Assembly (NCBI GenBank): GCA_964611585.1
Contig: CAZTAK010000006.1
Coordinates: forward strand, 1 to 64,000
DNA length: 64,000 nt
Direction: 5' to 3'
From: CAZTAK01 sp964611585
GTDB lineage: Bacteria; Pseudomonadota; Alphaproteobacteria; SHVP01
A program made the translations under genes and the position numbers. This document shows, one piece after another, positions 28,870 to 37,434 of this stretch; position 1 is the stretch's first letter, and the number at the start of each line of letters is the position of its first letter. The notes under the pieces are model-generated. The model was given only the letters and a program-made list of their open reading frames with translations. It was not told the DNA's origin and ran no database searches.

Positions 28870-28894
28870 AAAAAACCGCGCCTCGAAGCGCGGT
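28870..28894 (-). terminator. Intrinsic terminator of rpsT
   Basis: On the minus strand ACCGCGC, loop TTCGAG, GCGCGGT followed by TTTTTT; it lies 28 bases after the rpsT stop. Classic GC stem with U tract. Confidence 0.92.
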
Positions 28895-28921
28895 CTTGTG
28901 TTCGGGATTGTAAACCTTAGT

Positions 28922-29188
28922 TCAGGCCTGCATCGCCTTGACCCGGCGAACCATACGCGATACCCGCCGCGCCGCCGTATTGCGTCGGATAACGCCGCGG
29001 CCGACACCGCGCATCAATTCCGGTTCCGCCTTCTTCAGCGCCGCCAACGCCTTGTCGCGGTCGCCCGACGCAATCGCTTCTTCACAATAGCGAAGGTAGG
29101 TGCGGATGCGGCCGACGCGGGCACTATTCACGTCGCTCCGGCGGGCGTTGCGGCGAATGCGCTTTTGCGCGGATTTATGGTGCGCCAT
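28922..29188 (-). CDS. rpsT: 30S ribosomal protein S20
   Basis: 88 residues, full length: MAHHKSAQKRIRRNARRSDVN at the start, then the helical bundle with ALAALKKAEPELMRGVGRGVI and the end KNTAARRVSRMV-like NTAARRVSRMVRRVKAMQA. Binds 16S rRNA. ATG 29188 matches the family; upstream codons in frame are not conserved. Transcribed alone, with a good promoter at 29224-29253 and a strong terminator at 28870-28894. Confidence 0.96.
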   Translation of the reverse strand: MAHHKSAQKRIRRNARRSDVNSARVGRIRTYLRYCEEAIASGDRDKALAALKKAEPELMRGVGRGVIRRNTAARRVSRMVRRVKAMQA

Positions 29189-29223
29189 CAAGGGTCTCAA
29201 TGCTGCTGAGGTGCGAGCGCCGG

Positions 29224-29253
29224 GTTATATCGCCATACCGCGAGGCCCGTCAA
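29224..29253 (-). promoter_or_regulatory. rpsT: Sigma-70 promoter of rpsT
   Basis: Minus strand TTGACG (29253-29248), 18-base spacer, TATAAC (29229-29224); 5 of 6 matches in each box. Transcription would start near 29217, about 29 bases before the ATG. Confidence 0.75.
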
Positions 29254-29323
29254 CCTTCGATTCCGGGGCCTGGGAGGCCATCCAGGGTCCGCACCGGGCG
29301 TTGCGCCCCGGTCGCCTGCGAAC

Positions 29324-29683
29324 CTATCGCGGAGCGATCAGAAAACGCACCCGGACCCCGGCCGCCTCCGCCACCACCTCGAGGATCAGGCGCTCGCCGC
29401 CCCGGGTGAACCCCCCGTCGTCGGCCCGCCAGCCGAGCTGGGGCAGGGCCGCCGCATAGAATATCCGCACCCGTTCGGCCGGCACCGCGCCGCGGACGGT
29501 GGCTTCGACGATGCGGCCTTCGGGCTTGTCGAAGGCGAAACTTTCTTCCGGGACCGGCGAGAGGCCCGCCATCAACGGTACATCTCCGGTGCCGGCGACG
29601 AACCGCAAATCCTGGGCCCGGATTCCAACCGGCCCGAGGGCGGCAATCGCCGCGATGAGCATCCCCATCAAAAGAAACCGCAT
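29324..29683 (-). CDS. Conserved hypothetical secreted protein
   Basis: 119 residues: signal peptide MRFLLMGMLIAAIAALGPVGIRA (cleavage near 23), then a short domain with DVPLMAGLSPVPEESFAFDKPEGRIVEA and RIFYAAALPQLGW and a basic end. Small proteins of this kind sit near mutM and rpsT in related genomes; a periplasmic location is likely but no function is known. ATG 29683 is chosen because it opens the signal peptide; the open frame extends to 29875 across the family C repeat. Confidence 0.7.
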   Translation of the reverse strand: MRFLLMGMLIAAIAALGPVGIRAQDLRFVAGTGDVPLMAGLSPVPEESFAFDKPEGRIVEATVRGAVPAERVRIFYAAALPQLGWRADDGGFTRGGERLILEVVAEAAGVRVRFLIAPR

Positions 29684-29803
29684 TCCGGAGCCTAGCACGC
29701 GGCTCCGGCGGGCGCCCATCGGCCGGGCCCGGGGCAGGGTTCTCTTCGAGCGATTCCAGTTCGTCCGGAATCGTCTATGGCCGCAAGGCGGCCCGCCGCT
29801 TGC

Positions 29804-29891
29804 GCGGCGCGCCCGCGCAGGCGTGGACCCTTGGGTCCGCTGCCGTGAGCAAAAAAAGAGAGTGGTTCCGACCAAAACGGAACCGCTCTAG
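29804..29891 (-). repeat. Palindromic repeat family C, copy 2
   Basis: Inverted match to 1433-1522. On the minus strand it begins CTAGAGCGGTTCCG, returns as CGGAACCACTCT, then TTTTTTTGCTCACGGCAGC. Its first CTAG holds the mutM stop codon. The hairpin followed by seven T looks like a working terminator for mutM. Confidence 0.75.
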
Positions 29892-30718
29892 CGCTGCCGC
29901 ACCGGGCAATAGAAACTCGAACGCCCGCCCTGGACAAGGCGCCGGATACCGGACTCACAGGTGCAGTCGCGGCACGATTCGCCGGCGCGGCCATAGACAT
30001 CGAACCGGTGCTGAAAATAACCCGATTTGCCACCCGCCCCGACGAAGTCGCGCAAACTCGAACCGCCTGCGGCAATCGCGTCTTCCAGTACCGCGCGAAT
30101 CGCGGCGACTAGCCGCTCGGCACGCACCCCCGCGACTGAAGCGGCGCCGCGGCGGGGCGAGATTCCGGCGCGAAAAAGGGCTTCGCACACATAGATGTTA
30201 CCGAGCCCGGCGACGGTGCGCTGGTCCATCAACGCGGCTTTGATCGGCGTCTTGCGGCCGCGCAGGCGCGACGACAGCACCGGCCCGTTGAATGCGTTCG
30301 ATAGCGGCTCGGGCCCCAAGCGGCAGAGAAGCGGGTGGTCTTCCAGGGCCTCGACCCGGAACAAGTCCATCAGGCCGAACCGGCGCGGATCGTTGAACAC
30401 GACGCGCAGGCCCTCGTTTGTTTCGAATATCACATGGTCGTGCCCGGCGGGCGGCGGCGCTTCCGGCGGCCGCACGACCAGCCGGCCCGGCATGCCGAGA
30501 TGGATCAGAAGAACGTTGCCGTCCTCCAGCGCCGCAAGAATGTATTTGGCTCGGCGCGACACGCTCGCGATACGCCGGCCTTTCAGCCGGGAAGCAAAAT
30601 CCGGCGGCAGGGGCTTGCGCAAATCGCCGCGCCGCACCTGGACGCGGGCCAGCGTCCGCGCTTCGAGTACCGGCCGCAATCCGCGGACGACAGTTTCGAC
30701 CTCGGGCAATTCGGGCAT
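29888..30718 (-). CDS. mutM: Formamidopyrimidine-DNA glycosylase (MutM/Fpg), zinc finger lacks one cysteine
   Basis: 276 residues. The N-terminal catalytic PELPEVETVVRGL (proline 2 forms the Schiff base, glutamate 3 catalytic), KYIL, HLGMPGRL and the helix-two-turn-helix GLGNIYVCEALFRAGISP are all present; it removes 8-oxoguanine. The C-terminal finger reads C249..C252..C271, but the position of the fourth ligand is arginine R274 (FYCPVRQR where FYCPVCQR is expected). The stop codon lies in a family C repeat two codons later. ATG 30718 matches the required MPELPE start. Divergent from ubiE. Confidence 0.93.
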   Translation of the reverse strand: MPELPEVETVVRGLRPVLEARTLARVQVRRGDLRKPLPPDFASRLKGRRIASVSRRAKYILAALEDGNVLLIHLGMPGRLVVRPPEAPPPAGHDHVIFETNEGLRVVFNDPRRFGLMDLFRVEALEDHPLLCRLGPEPLSNAFNGPVLSSRLRGRKTPIKAALMDQRTVAGLGNIYVCEALFRAGISPRRGAASVAGVRAERLVAAIRAVLEDAIAAGGSSLRDFVGAGGKSGYFQHRFDVYGRAGESCRDCTCESGIRRLVQGGRSSFYCPVRQR

Positions 30719-30845
30719 CAGCGGGAACTCACGGCCGAGCGCACCGGGGCGCGGGACTCGCGGAGCCCGGCGCCGGTCTTTGGGACGCTTTGCAGGAACG
30801 TCGGCACGGCGGCACGGAAAGTAGCGCCTTTCCTGGGGCTGCGCT

Positions 30846-31667
30846 ATGGTCTGGGCCATGCTCCCCGGTCCCGCGCACGCCCCCGACGAACCGCGGCCCG
30901 ACCGGCCGGATGGGGACGAAACCTTCGGATTCCGCGCCGTCAGCGCCGAAGAGAAGCCGGGCCTGGTCCGCGCCGTTTTTGATTCGGTGGCGCCCAGCTA
31001 CGACCTGATGAACGACCTGATGAGCGGCGGCCTGCACCGGCTCTGGAAGGCCGATCTCGCCCGTCGCATGGATCCGAAACCCGGAATGCACCTGGTCGAT
31101 GTGGCCGGCGGCACGGGTGACGTGGCTTTCCGGTTTCTCGACCGCGCCAAGGAACCGGCCAAGGACGGCGCGCCCGCCCACGCCACCGTCGTCGACACCA
31201 ATCCCAACATGATCGAGGTGGGCCGCGCCCGTGCCATCGACCGGGGGCGGCTGTCGGGCCTCGACTGGGCGGTGGGGGACGCCAGCGCACTGCCGCTCGC
31301 CGACGGCGTTGCCGATACCTATTCGATTGTCTTCGGCATCCGCAACGTCACCGGGCGCGAGGCGGCGCTCGCCGAAGCCCGCCGCGTGCTGAAGCCGGGC
31401 GGGCGCTTCTTCTGTCTCGAATTCGGTCGCCTGCCGGCGGGGCCGCTCGGGCGCCTGTACGACACCTACTCGTTTGCGGTCGTGCCCCTGGTCGGTCAGG
31501 TCGTTACCGGCGACGGCGATGCTTACCGCTATCTGGTGGAAAGCATCCGCCGCTTCCCCGAGGCCGGGGCCTTTTCCGGGATGGTGTCGGAGGCGGGACT
31601 CGACCGCGTCCGCGTGCATCGCCTCAGCGGGGGGATCGTCAACCTATTCACCGCCTGGCGCTTGTAG
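30846..31667 (+). CDS. ubiE: Ubiquinone/menaquinone C-methyltransferase
   Basis: 273 residues, class I SAM methyltransferase: FDSVAPSYDLMNDLMSGGLHRLWK, motif I VDVAGGTGDVAFRF, DTNPNMIEVGR, FGIRNVTGREAALAEARRVLKPGGRF and the end GGIVNLFTAWRL, all UbiE signatures. It methylates the benzoquinol ring in ubiquinone synthesis. ATG 30846 or ATG 30858 may be used. Followed 12 bases later by ubiB, a standard alphaproteobacterial pair; mutM is divergent. Confidence 0.95.
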   Translation: MVWAMLPGPAHAPDEPRPDRPDGDETFGFRAVSAEEKPGLVRAVFDSVAPSYDLMNDLMSGGLHRLWKADLARRMDPKPGMHLVDVAGGTGDVAFRFLDRAKEPAKDGAPAHATVVDTNPNMIEVGRARAIDRGRLSGLDWAVGDASALPLADGVADTYSIVFGIRNVTGREAALAEARRVLKPGGRFFCLEFGRLPAGPLGRLYDTYSFAVVPLVGQVVTGDGDAYRYLVESIRRFPEAGAFSGMVSEAGLDRVRVHRLSGGIVNLFTAWRL

Positions 31668-31679
31668 GCCGCAGGACCC

Positions 31680-33227
31680 ATGCGCCGCGCCGTTCGCAAT
31701 ATCGTCCGGCTGATCCGCATCGCCCGGATTCTGGCCCGTTACGACGCCCTGTTCCTGCTCGATTTCCTGGAGCTCGGGCCGGTGCCGGCGCGGCTTGCCC
31801 GCCTCGTGCTGGGGCGACGCCGCCCCGGGCGCCAGCCCCTGCGGCGCGGCCAGCGCATCGCCGCGGCGCTTCAGGAACTGGGTCCCAGTTTCATCAAATT
31901 CGGCCAGTCCTGGTCAACCCGCGCCGACCTGATCGGCGAACGAATGGCCGGGGACCTCGGCGAATTGCGCGACCGCCTGCCGCCGTTTTCGGTCGAGGCT
32001 GCGCGCGCCACCATCGAATCCGAGTTCGATCGCCCGGTGGACGAGTTGTTTCCGCACTTCGAGCCGGTGCCGGTAGCCGCGGCCTCGATCGCGCAAGTTC
32101 ATTTTGCAGTCACCGCCGAAGGGCGCGAGGTCGCAGTCAAGGTGCTGCGGCCCGGCATCGAGGCCGCCTTCCGCCGCGATCTCGATCTGTTCCAGTGGCT
32201 CGCCGAGCTGGTCGAACGCACCCAGCCCCAGGCGCGCCGACTTAAGCCGGTGGAAATCGTCCGCAACTTCGCCGCCATCGTCGATCTCGAGATGGACCTG
32301 CGGTCCGAGGCGGCGGCGGCTTCCGAGCTTGCCCGGAATTTTGAAGGCGACCCCCGGTTTCGTGTCCCCGAGGTCGACTGGGCGCGCACCAGCCGCCGCG
32401 TGCTGACCCTCGAACGCATGGCAGGCACCTCGCTCAACGACCGGGCGGCGCTGGATGAAGCCGGCATCGATGCAACGACCGTCACCGAAAATCTCCTGCG
32501 CACGTTTCTGACCCAGGTGTTTCACGACGGTTTCTTCCATGCCGATCTGCACCCTGGGAACCTGTTCGCCGATGCCGACGCCAACCTGCTGGCGGTGGAT
32601 TTCGGAATCATGGGGCGGCTGGACCTACAGACCCGGATTTTTGTCGCCGACCTGTTGCTCGCCTTTCTCAAACGCGACTACGAGCGCGCCGCCGAGGTTC
32701 ATTTCGAAGCGGGCTATGTACCGCGCGGGCAATCGTTGAATGCCTTCACACAGGCGCTGCGCGCGATCGGTGAGCCGATCCTCGGGCGGCCGGCGCAAGA
32801 AATTTCGATCGGGCGGCTGCTGGCGCAGCTTCTGCAAACGACGACCAAGTTCGAGATGGAGACCCAGCCGCAGCTGCTGCTGTTGCAGAAAACGATGGTG
32901 GTCGCGGAGGGCGTCTCGCGGAGCCTCGATCCCGAGGTGATGTTCTGGGACATCGCCCAGCCCGTGATCGAAGACTGGATCGGAAAAAACATGGGTCCCG
33001 ATGCGCGCCTGCGCGACGCCGCCTTTGCGGGCGCGCGCCTGGTGCGGCGCCTGCCGGCGCTGGCCGAGCGGGCCGAGGCGGTTCTGGGCGAGATTGCCAG
33101 CGACGGCCTCAAGCTCCATCCCGATACTGCCCGCCTCCTCCAGGGCAACGGGCGGCGGCGCTGGCCCCCCGAACGCACCCTGTTGTGGGCCGCAATCGCG
33201 ATTCTGGCGTTGGCGATCCTGTTCTAG
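31680..33227 (+). CDS. ubiB: Ubiquinone biosynthesis atypical kinase/ATPase UbiB
   Basis: 515 residues, UbiB/ABC1/ADCK family. The KxGQ motif is at 73-76 (SFIKFGQSWSTR), a glycine-free A-rich loop VAAASIAQVHFA replaces the usual P-loop, followed by VAVKVLRPGI, HADLHPGNLF and DFGIMGRL. Two C-terminal membrane helices (LWAAIAILALAILF at the end) tether it to the inner membrane. It supports ubiquinone biosynthesis with UbiE and others. Stop TAG at 33225-33227 is again CTAG, followed by a weak inverted pair GTTCGAT/ATCGAAC (33230-33278). Confidence 0.95.
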   Translation: MRRAVRNIVRLIRIARILARYDALFLLDFLELGPVPARLARLVLGRRRPGRQPLRRGQRIAAALQELGPSFIKFGQSWSTRADLIGERMAGDLGELRDRLPPFSVEAARATIESEFDRPVDELFPHFEPVPVAAASIAQVHFAVTAEGREVAVKVLRPGIEAAFRRDLDLFQWLAELVERTQPQARRLKPVEIVRNFAAIVDLEMDLRSEAAAASELARNFEGDPRFRVPEVDWARTSRRVLTLERMAGTSLNDRAALDEAGIDATTVTENLLRTFLTQVFHDGFFHADLHPGNLFADADANLLAVDFGIMGRLDLQTRIFVADLLLAFLKRDYERAAEVHFEAGYVPRGQSLNAFTQALRAIGEPILGRPAQEISIGRLLAQLLQTTTKFEMETQPQLLLLQKTMVVAEGVSRSLDPEVMFWDIAQPVIEDWIGKNMGPDARLRDAAFAGARLVRRLPALAERAEAVLGEIASDGLKLHPDTARLLQGNGRRRWPPERTLLWAAIAILALAILF

Positions 33228-33454
33228 CTGTTCGATTCCGGCTTCCGGCCCCGATGGATTGGGAATCAGAGATCGAACTGAATTGAGCGCAGTCGCAAAG
33301 GTGGCCGCGTGGCGCGGCCTGCCAAAGGGACATCGAATTGTGAGGGATCGAACGGCCCCACTCGCAACTCAAGTCCGCCGCGGGCCTATTGCGCGCCGTC
33401 TGCGACGGCAGTACCTTTAATACATATTCCCGCCGTACTTAGGACAATTTCACG
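33228..33454. other. Intergenic between ubiB and coaBC
   Basis: 227 bases; the only structure noticed is the imperfect inverted pair GTTCGAT (33230-33236) / ATCGAAC (33272-33278). The coaBC promoter should lie here but I cannot assign it. Confidence 0.4.
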
Positions 33455-34711
33455 GTGTTGAGCGACAAAAATATCCTGCTGGTAATTGCCGGCGGGATCG
33501 CCGCCTACAAGAGCCTCGACCTGATCCGCCGGCTGCGCGATCGGGGTGCCGGCGTGCGCTGCGTCCTGACCGACTCCGGTGCCCAATTCGTGACGCCGCT
33601 GTCGGTTTCGGCGCTCGCCTCGGAAGAAGTCTACCGCGACCTGTTTTCGCTGACCGACGAAAGCAAGATGGGGCATATCCGGCTATCGCGCGAGGCGGAC
33701 CTGATCGTTGTCGCGCCCGCGACCGCCAATCTGATGGCCAAGATGGCCGCGGGGCTGGCCGACGACCTCGCAAGCACAGTGCTCTTGGCGACCAACAAGC
33801 CGGTCCTGCTTGCCCCGGCCATGAATGTGCACATGTGGGAGCACCCGGCGACACGACGGAACCTTGCGCAACTGCATGGTGACGGTATCGCCAGCGTCGG
33901 CCCCGAGATCGGCGAATTGGCGGATGGCGAATACGGCGCCGGCCGCATGGCCGAGCCGGCGACCATTGTCACCGCCATCGAGGCGCATTTCGCCGGATTT
34001 CCGGCTGATGCCGCGGCCCCGCCGCGCCCGCTTCGGGGCGTCCGCGCGCTGGTAACCTCGGGCCCGACCCATGAGGCCCTCGACCCGGTGCGCTATCTCT
34101 CGAACCGGTCCAGCGGCAAACAGGGCCACGCCATCGCCGCGGCGCTGGCGGCGGCGGGCGCGGAAACAATTTTGGTGGCGGGTCCCACCGCCCTTGCCGA
34201 CCCGGCGGACGTTACCACCGTCCACGCCGAATCGGCGCGCGAAATGGAAGCCGCCTGCCTTGAAGCGCTGCCCGTGGATGTCGCCGTTTGCGCCGCCGCC
34301 GTCGCCGACTGGCGCCCGGCCGATACAGCGCCCGGCAAGATCAAGAAGGACGGCGCCCCGCCGCCTATCGATCTGGTCGAGAACCCGGATATTCTCGCCG
34401 GTCTGGCGGCGGACACCGAGCAGCGGCCGGCGCTGGTCGTCGGCTTTGCGGCCGAAACCGGGAATGTGCTGGAGCACGCGCGCCGCAAGCTAGAACGCAA
34501 ACGCTGCGACTGGATTCTCGCCAACGACGTATCGGCGGCCTCGGGCGTGATCGGCGGCGACAGCAACACGGTTCACCTCATTACCGCGGACGATACCGAT
34601 TCCTGGCCGGCGCTCTCCAAGGCCGAGGTGGCCTCCCGCCTAGTGGCGCGTATTGCGGATCATTTCGGAGCCCTCGAGAAAACGGCCGCACCGGTCCGTT
34701 CGGACGCATGA
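33455..34711 (+). CDS. coaBC: Bifunctional phosphopantothenoylcysteine decarboxylase / synthetase
   Basis: 418 residues. N-terminal flavin decarboxylase CoaC (about 1-185: LLVIAGGIAAYKSLDLIRRLRD, MSEhm-like SKMGHIRLSREADLIVVAPATANLMAKMA, NKPVLLAPAMNVHMW) and C-terminal synthetase CoaB (about 190-410: VTSGPTHEALDPVRYLSNRSSGKQG, KIKKD, LANDVS). It makes 4'-phosphopantetheine from phosphopantothenate, cysteine and CTP. Start is GTG 33455 with AGGA upstream (TTG 33458 possible). The stop overlaps dut (ATGA). Confidence 0.95.
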   Translation: MLSDKNILLVIAGGIAAYKSLDLIRRLRDRGAGVRCVLTDSGAQFVTPLSVSALASEEVYRDLFSLTDESKMGHIRLSREADLIVVAPATANLMAKMAAGLADDLASTVLLATNKPVLLAPAMNVHMWEHPATRRNLAQLHGDGIASVGPEIGELADGEYGAGRMAEPATIVTAIEAHFAGFPADAAAPPRPLRGVRALVTSGPTHEALDPVRYLSNRSSGKQGHAIAAALAAAGAETILVAGPTALADPADVTTVHAESAREMEAACLEALPVDVAVCAAAVADWRPADTAPGKIKKDGAPPPIDLVENPDILAGLAADTEQRPALVVGFAAETGNVLEHARRKLERKRCDWILANDVSAASGVIGGDSNTVHLITADDTDSWPALSKAEVASRLVARIADHFGALEKTAAPVRSDA

Positions 34712-35187
34712 GCGTGCGCATCGCCATCGAGCGACTGGCGCACGCCGAAGGGTTGCCCCTGCCGGAACCGGCAACCACGGGAAGCGCCGGCTACGATCTG
34801 TGCGCGGCGATCGGCAACACCCAAACCCTCGCGCCGGGGGAACGTGCTCTGGTGCCGGCCGGTTTCTGCATCGCCCTGCCGGACGGCATCGAGGCGCAGA
34901 TCCGGCCGCGTTCGGGTCTCGCACTCGACCACGGCATCACGGTCCTGAACAGCCCGGGCACGATCGACTCCGATTATCGCGGCGAAGTCGGCGTCGTGCT
35001 CATCAACATGGGACAGAAGCCGTTCGTCGTCCGCCGCGGCGAGCGCATCGCCCAAATGGTGATCGCCCAGCTTGTCGATGTCCGCTTTGAGATCGTGGAT
35101 GAACTCGATGGCAGCGCACGGGGGCAAGGCGGCTTCGGATCGACCGGCATCCGGCACGCGCCAAAGACCCGCGCGCTGGGCGTCTGA
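34708..35187 (+). CDS. dut: Deoxyuridine 5'-triphosphate nucleotidohydrolase
   Basis: 159 residues, trimeric dUTPase with all five motifs: AGYDLCAA, RPRSGLAL, GTIDSDYRGEVGVVL, RGERIAQMV and the C-terminal GQGGFGSTG that closes the active site. It hydrolyses dUTP to dUMP and keeps uracil out of DNA. Starts within the coaBC stop (ATGA), a coupling widely seen, and is followed five bases later by an Rrf2 regulator. Confidence 0.96.
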   Translation: MSVRIAIERLAHAEGLPLPEPATTGSAGYDLCAAIGNTQTLAPGERALVPAGFCIALPDGIEAQIRPRSGLALDHGITVLNSPGTIDSDYRGEVGVVLINMGQKPFVVRRGERIAQMVIAQLVDVRFEIVDELDGSARGQGGFGSTGIRHAPKTRALGV

Positions 35188-35191
35188 TTCC

Positions 35192-35644
35192 ATGCTGCGG
35201 CTCTCGAAGAAGATGATTTTCGCGCTCGAGGCGGTGGTTGACATCGCCTACCACGCTGGCGCCGGGCCGGTGCAGTCGAAGGACATCACCGCGCGTCAAG
35301 GCATCCCGCAGCGCTATCTCGAACAGGTGATGCAGCGCCTGGTGCGGGCTGGCATCCTGAAAGGCACGCGCGGGCCGCGCGGCGGCTACCGGTTGGCGCG
35401 CGAGCGCCGGCGCGTGACGCTGGGCGACGTGGCGCGGGTCGTCTATGACGTCGAGGGCGGCAACGGATTCGAGTATCCGAGCGAATCCGTTCTCGGCCGG
35501 TCGGTGGTGGCGCCGTTGTGGCGCGACCTCGAAGAGACCCTGATGACGCGGCTCGATGCAGTGACCATCGAGGACCTGTGCCGCCATGCGCGCGAAGTGG
35601 GCGTCGGCGGCGATGCCCGCGCGCACCTCGATTTCACCATCTGA
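35192..35644 (+). CDS. Rrf2-family transcriptional regulator without the iron-sulfur cysteines
   Basis: 150 residues. Winged helix-turn-helix with SKDITARQGIPQRYLEQVMQRLVRAGILKGTRGPRGGYRLAR, the Rrf2 signature. IscR and NsrR hold a [2Fe-2S] cluster with three cysteines near residues 90-105; here that region has none (one cysteine only, in IEDLCRHA). It therefore resembles CymR, which senses sulfur status through the cysteine synthase. It sits four bases before cysK, so it is a likely local regulator of cysteine synthesis. Confidence 0.9.
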   Translation: MLRLSKKMIFALEAVVDIAYHAGAGPVQSKDITARQGIPQRYLEQVMQRLVRAGILKGTRGPRGGYRLARERRRVTLGDVARVVYDVEGGNGFEYPSESVLGRSVVAPLWRDLEETLMTRLDAVTIEDLCRHAREVGVGGDARAHLDFTI

Positions 35645-35647
35645 CGG

Positions 35648-36640
35648 ATGATGGCCGGCGAAACCCCAGGAACCGCGACCCCGGCCCCGGCCGGCGGCAC
35701 TGGCGCGTCCGGTCCGGGCATTCGCGAGTGTATCGTCGATACCATTGGCGGCACGCCGCTGGTGCGCCTGAGCGCGATCGCGCGCGACGCGGGATGCGCT
35801 GCCGATCTGGCCGGAAAACTGGAATTCTTCAATCCGTTGTCGTCGGTCAAGGACCGGATCGGGCTGGCGATGATCGCCGCCGCCGAACGCGACGGGAAAA
35901 TTCGCGACGGCACCGTGATCGTCGAACCGACCTCGGGCAATACCGGCATTGCGCTCGCCTTCGTGTGCGCGGCGCGCGGCTATTGCCTGATTTTGACCAT
36001 GCCGGAAAGCATGTCGGTTGAACGCCGGCGAATGCTGGAACACCTGGGCGCGGAGCTACAGCTGACACCGGCAACCGAGGGCATGAGCGGCGCCATCGCC
36101 GCGGCCAAAGACCTGGTCGAGTCGCTGCCCGATGCGATCATGCTGCAACAATTCGAGAATCCGGCCAATCCGGAAATCCACCGCCAAACGACGGCGGAAG
36201 AGATCTGGAGCGACACGCGCGGCGGCGTCGATGTCCTGGTATGCGGCGTCGGCACCGGCGGCACCATTACCGGCGTCGGCCAGGTGCTCAAGGCGCGCAA
36301 GCCGGATGTCCGGATCATCGCCGTCGAGCCTGAGGATTCGGCGGTGTTGTCGGGCGGCCCGCCGGGCCCGCACCTGATACAGGGCATCGGTGCCGGCTTC
36401 GTGCCTGCCATACTCGATACCAGCGTGATCGACGAGATCGTTACCATTGCCAACGAAACCGCGCTGGAGACGGCGCGCAAGGCGGCACGGCTGGAAGGAA
36501 TTGCCTGCGGCACATCCTCGGGCGCGGCAATCGCGGCGGCGCTGGAGTTCGGCAAACGCGCGGGCATGGAGGGCAAGCTGATCGTTGCGATTCTGCCCGA
36601 CCACGCGGAACGCTACCTTTCGACTGCATTGTTCGAGTGA
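35648..36640 (+). CDS. cysK: Cysteine synthase A (O-acetylserine sulfhydrylase)
   Basis: 330 residues, PLP enzyme with the Schiff-base lysine K68 in NPLSSVKDRIG, the substrate loop PTSGNTGIALAF, the phosphate-binding GVGTGGTITGVGQVL and GTSSGAAIAAAL. It makes cysteine from O-acetylserine and sulfide. The N terminus carries an extra alanine-glycine-proline-rich tail of about 20 residues (ETPGTATPAPAGGTGASGPG). Followed directly by a moeB-type gene (stop and start overlap) and preceded by the Rrf2 gene. Confidence 0.95.
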   Translation: MMAGETPGTATPAPAGGTGASGPGIRECIVDTIGGTPLVRLSAIARDAGCAADLAGKLEFFNPLSSVKDRIGLAMIAAAERDGKIRDGTVIVEPTSGNTGIALAFVCAARGYCLILTMPESMSVERRRMLEHLGAELQLTPATEGMSGAIAAAKDLVESLPDAIMLQQFENPANPEIHRQTTAEEIWSDTRGGVDVLVCGVGTGGTITGVGQVLKARKPDVRIIAVEPEDSAVLSGGPPGPHLIQGIGAGFVPAILDTSVIDEIVTIANETALETARKAARLEGIACGTSSGAAIAAALEFGKRAGMEGKLIVAILPDHAERYLSTALFE

Positions 36641-37434
36641 TGGACTTTTCCGAATCCCAGATCGAACGCTACGCCCGGCACATCATATTGCCGGAGGTCG
36701 GCGGCGCCGGTCAGGCGAAGCTGTTGCAGTCGAAGGTTCTGGTGATCGGCGCGGGCGGACTGGGATCGCCGGTCCTGATCTATCTCGCCGCCGCCGGTGT
36801 CGGGACCCTCAGCGTCGTCGATGACGACCGGGTCTCGCTTTCGAACCTGCAACGCCAGATCGCGCACCGCACCGAAGACGTCGGCCGCCCCAAGACCGAC
36901 AGCGCCGCCGATGCCGTCGCCGCCCTCAATGCGGACGTGACGCTGATCTGCCACACCGAACGGCTCGGGCCCGGCAACGTGTTCGACCTGTTCGCCGATT
37001 ACGATGTGATCGCCGACGGCAGCGACAACTTCGAAACCCGCTTTCTGGTCAACGACGCCTGCCACCTCGCGCGCAAGACGTTGGTGTCGGCGGCGGTGCT
37101 GCGTTTCGACGGCCAGCTCGCCACGTTCAAATCATTTGAAGGTGGCCCAAACCCGTGTTACCGCTGCATTTATCCGGCCCCTCCGCCGCCCGGCCTGATC
37201 CCGTCGTGTGCTGAGGGAGGCGTGCTCGGGGCGCTGGCCGGAACCATGGGAACCTTGCAGGCGACCGAAGTCATCAAGGAAATTCTTGGTATCGGCGAAA
37301 GCCAGTCGGGATGGCTGACCATCTACGACGGACTCGCCGGTACATTTCGGCGCGTGCGCGTGCGCCCCGACGAATCCTGCGCCCTGTGCGGAACGCAGCC
37401 GACGATCACGGACCTTTCGGCTCATGCCGCCTGA
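36640..37434 (+). CDS. moeB: MoeB/ThiF-type adenylyltransferase (sulfur carrier activation)
   Basis: 264 residues, E1-like fold: RYARHIILPEVGGAGQAKL, nucleotide site GAGGLGSPVLIYLAAAGVG, SNLQRQIAHRTEDVGRPK, SDNFETRFLVNDAC, two zinc CxxC pairs (CYRC at the centre and CALCG near the end) and PSCAEGGVLGALAG. It adenylates the C-terminal glycine of a MoaD or ThiS-type protein before sulfur transfer. No ThiS/MoaD gene is adjacent. ATG 36640 overlaps the cysK stop; the dsrE gene starts ten bases before its stop. Confidence 0.92.
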   Translation: MDFSESQIERYARHIILPEVGGAGQAKLLQSKVLVIGAGGLGSPVLIYLAAAGVGTLSVVDDDRVSLSNLQRQIAHRTEDVGRPKTDSAADAVAALNADVTLICHTERLGPGNVFDLFADYDVIADGSDNFETRFLVNDACHLARKTLVSAAVLRFDGQLATFKSFEGGPNPCYRCIYPAPPPPGLIPSCAEGGVLGALAGTMGTLQATEVIKEILGIGESQSGWLTIYDGLAGTFRRVRVRPDESCALCGTQPTITDLSAHAA

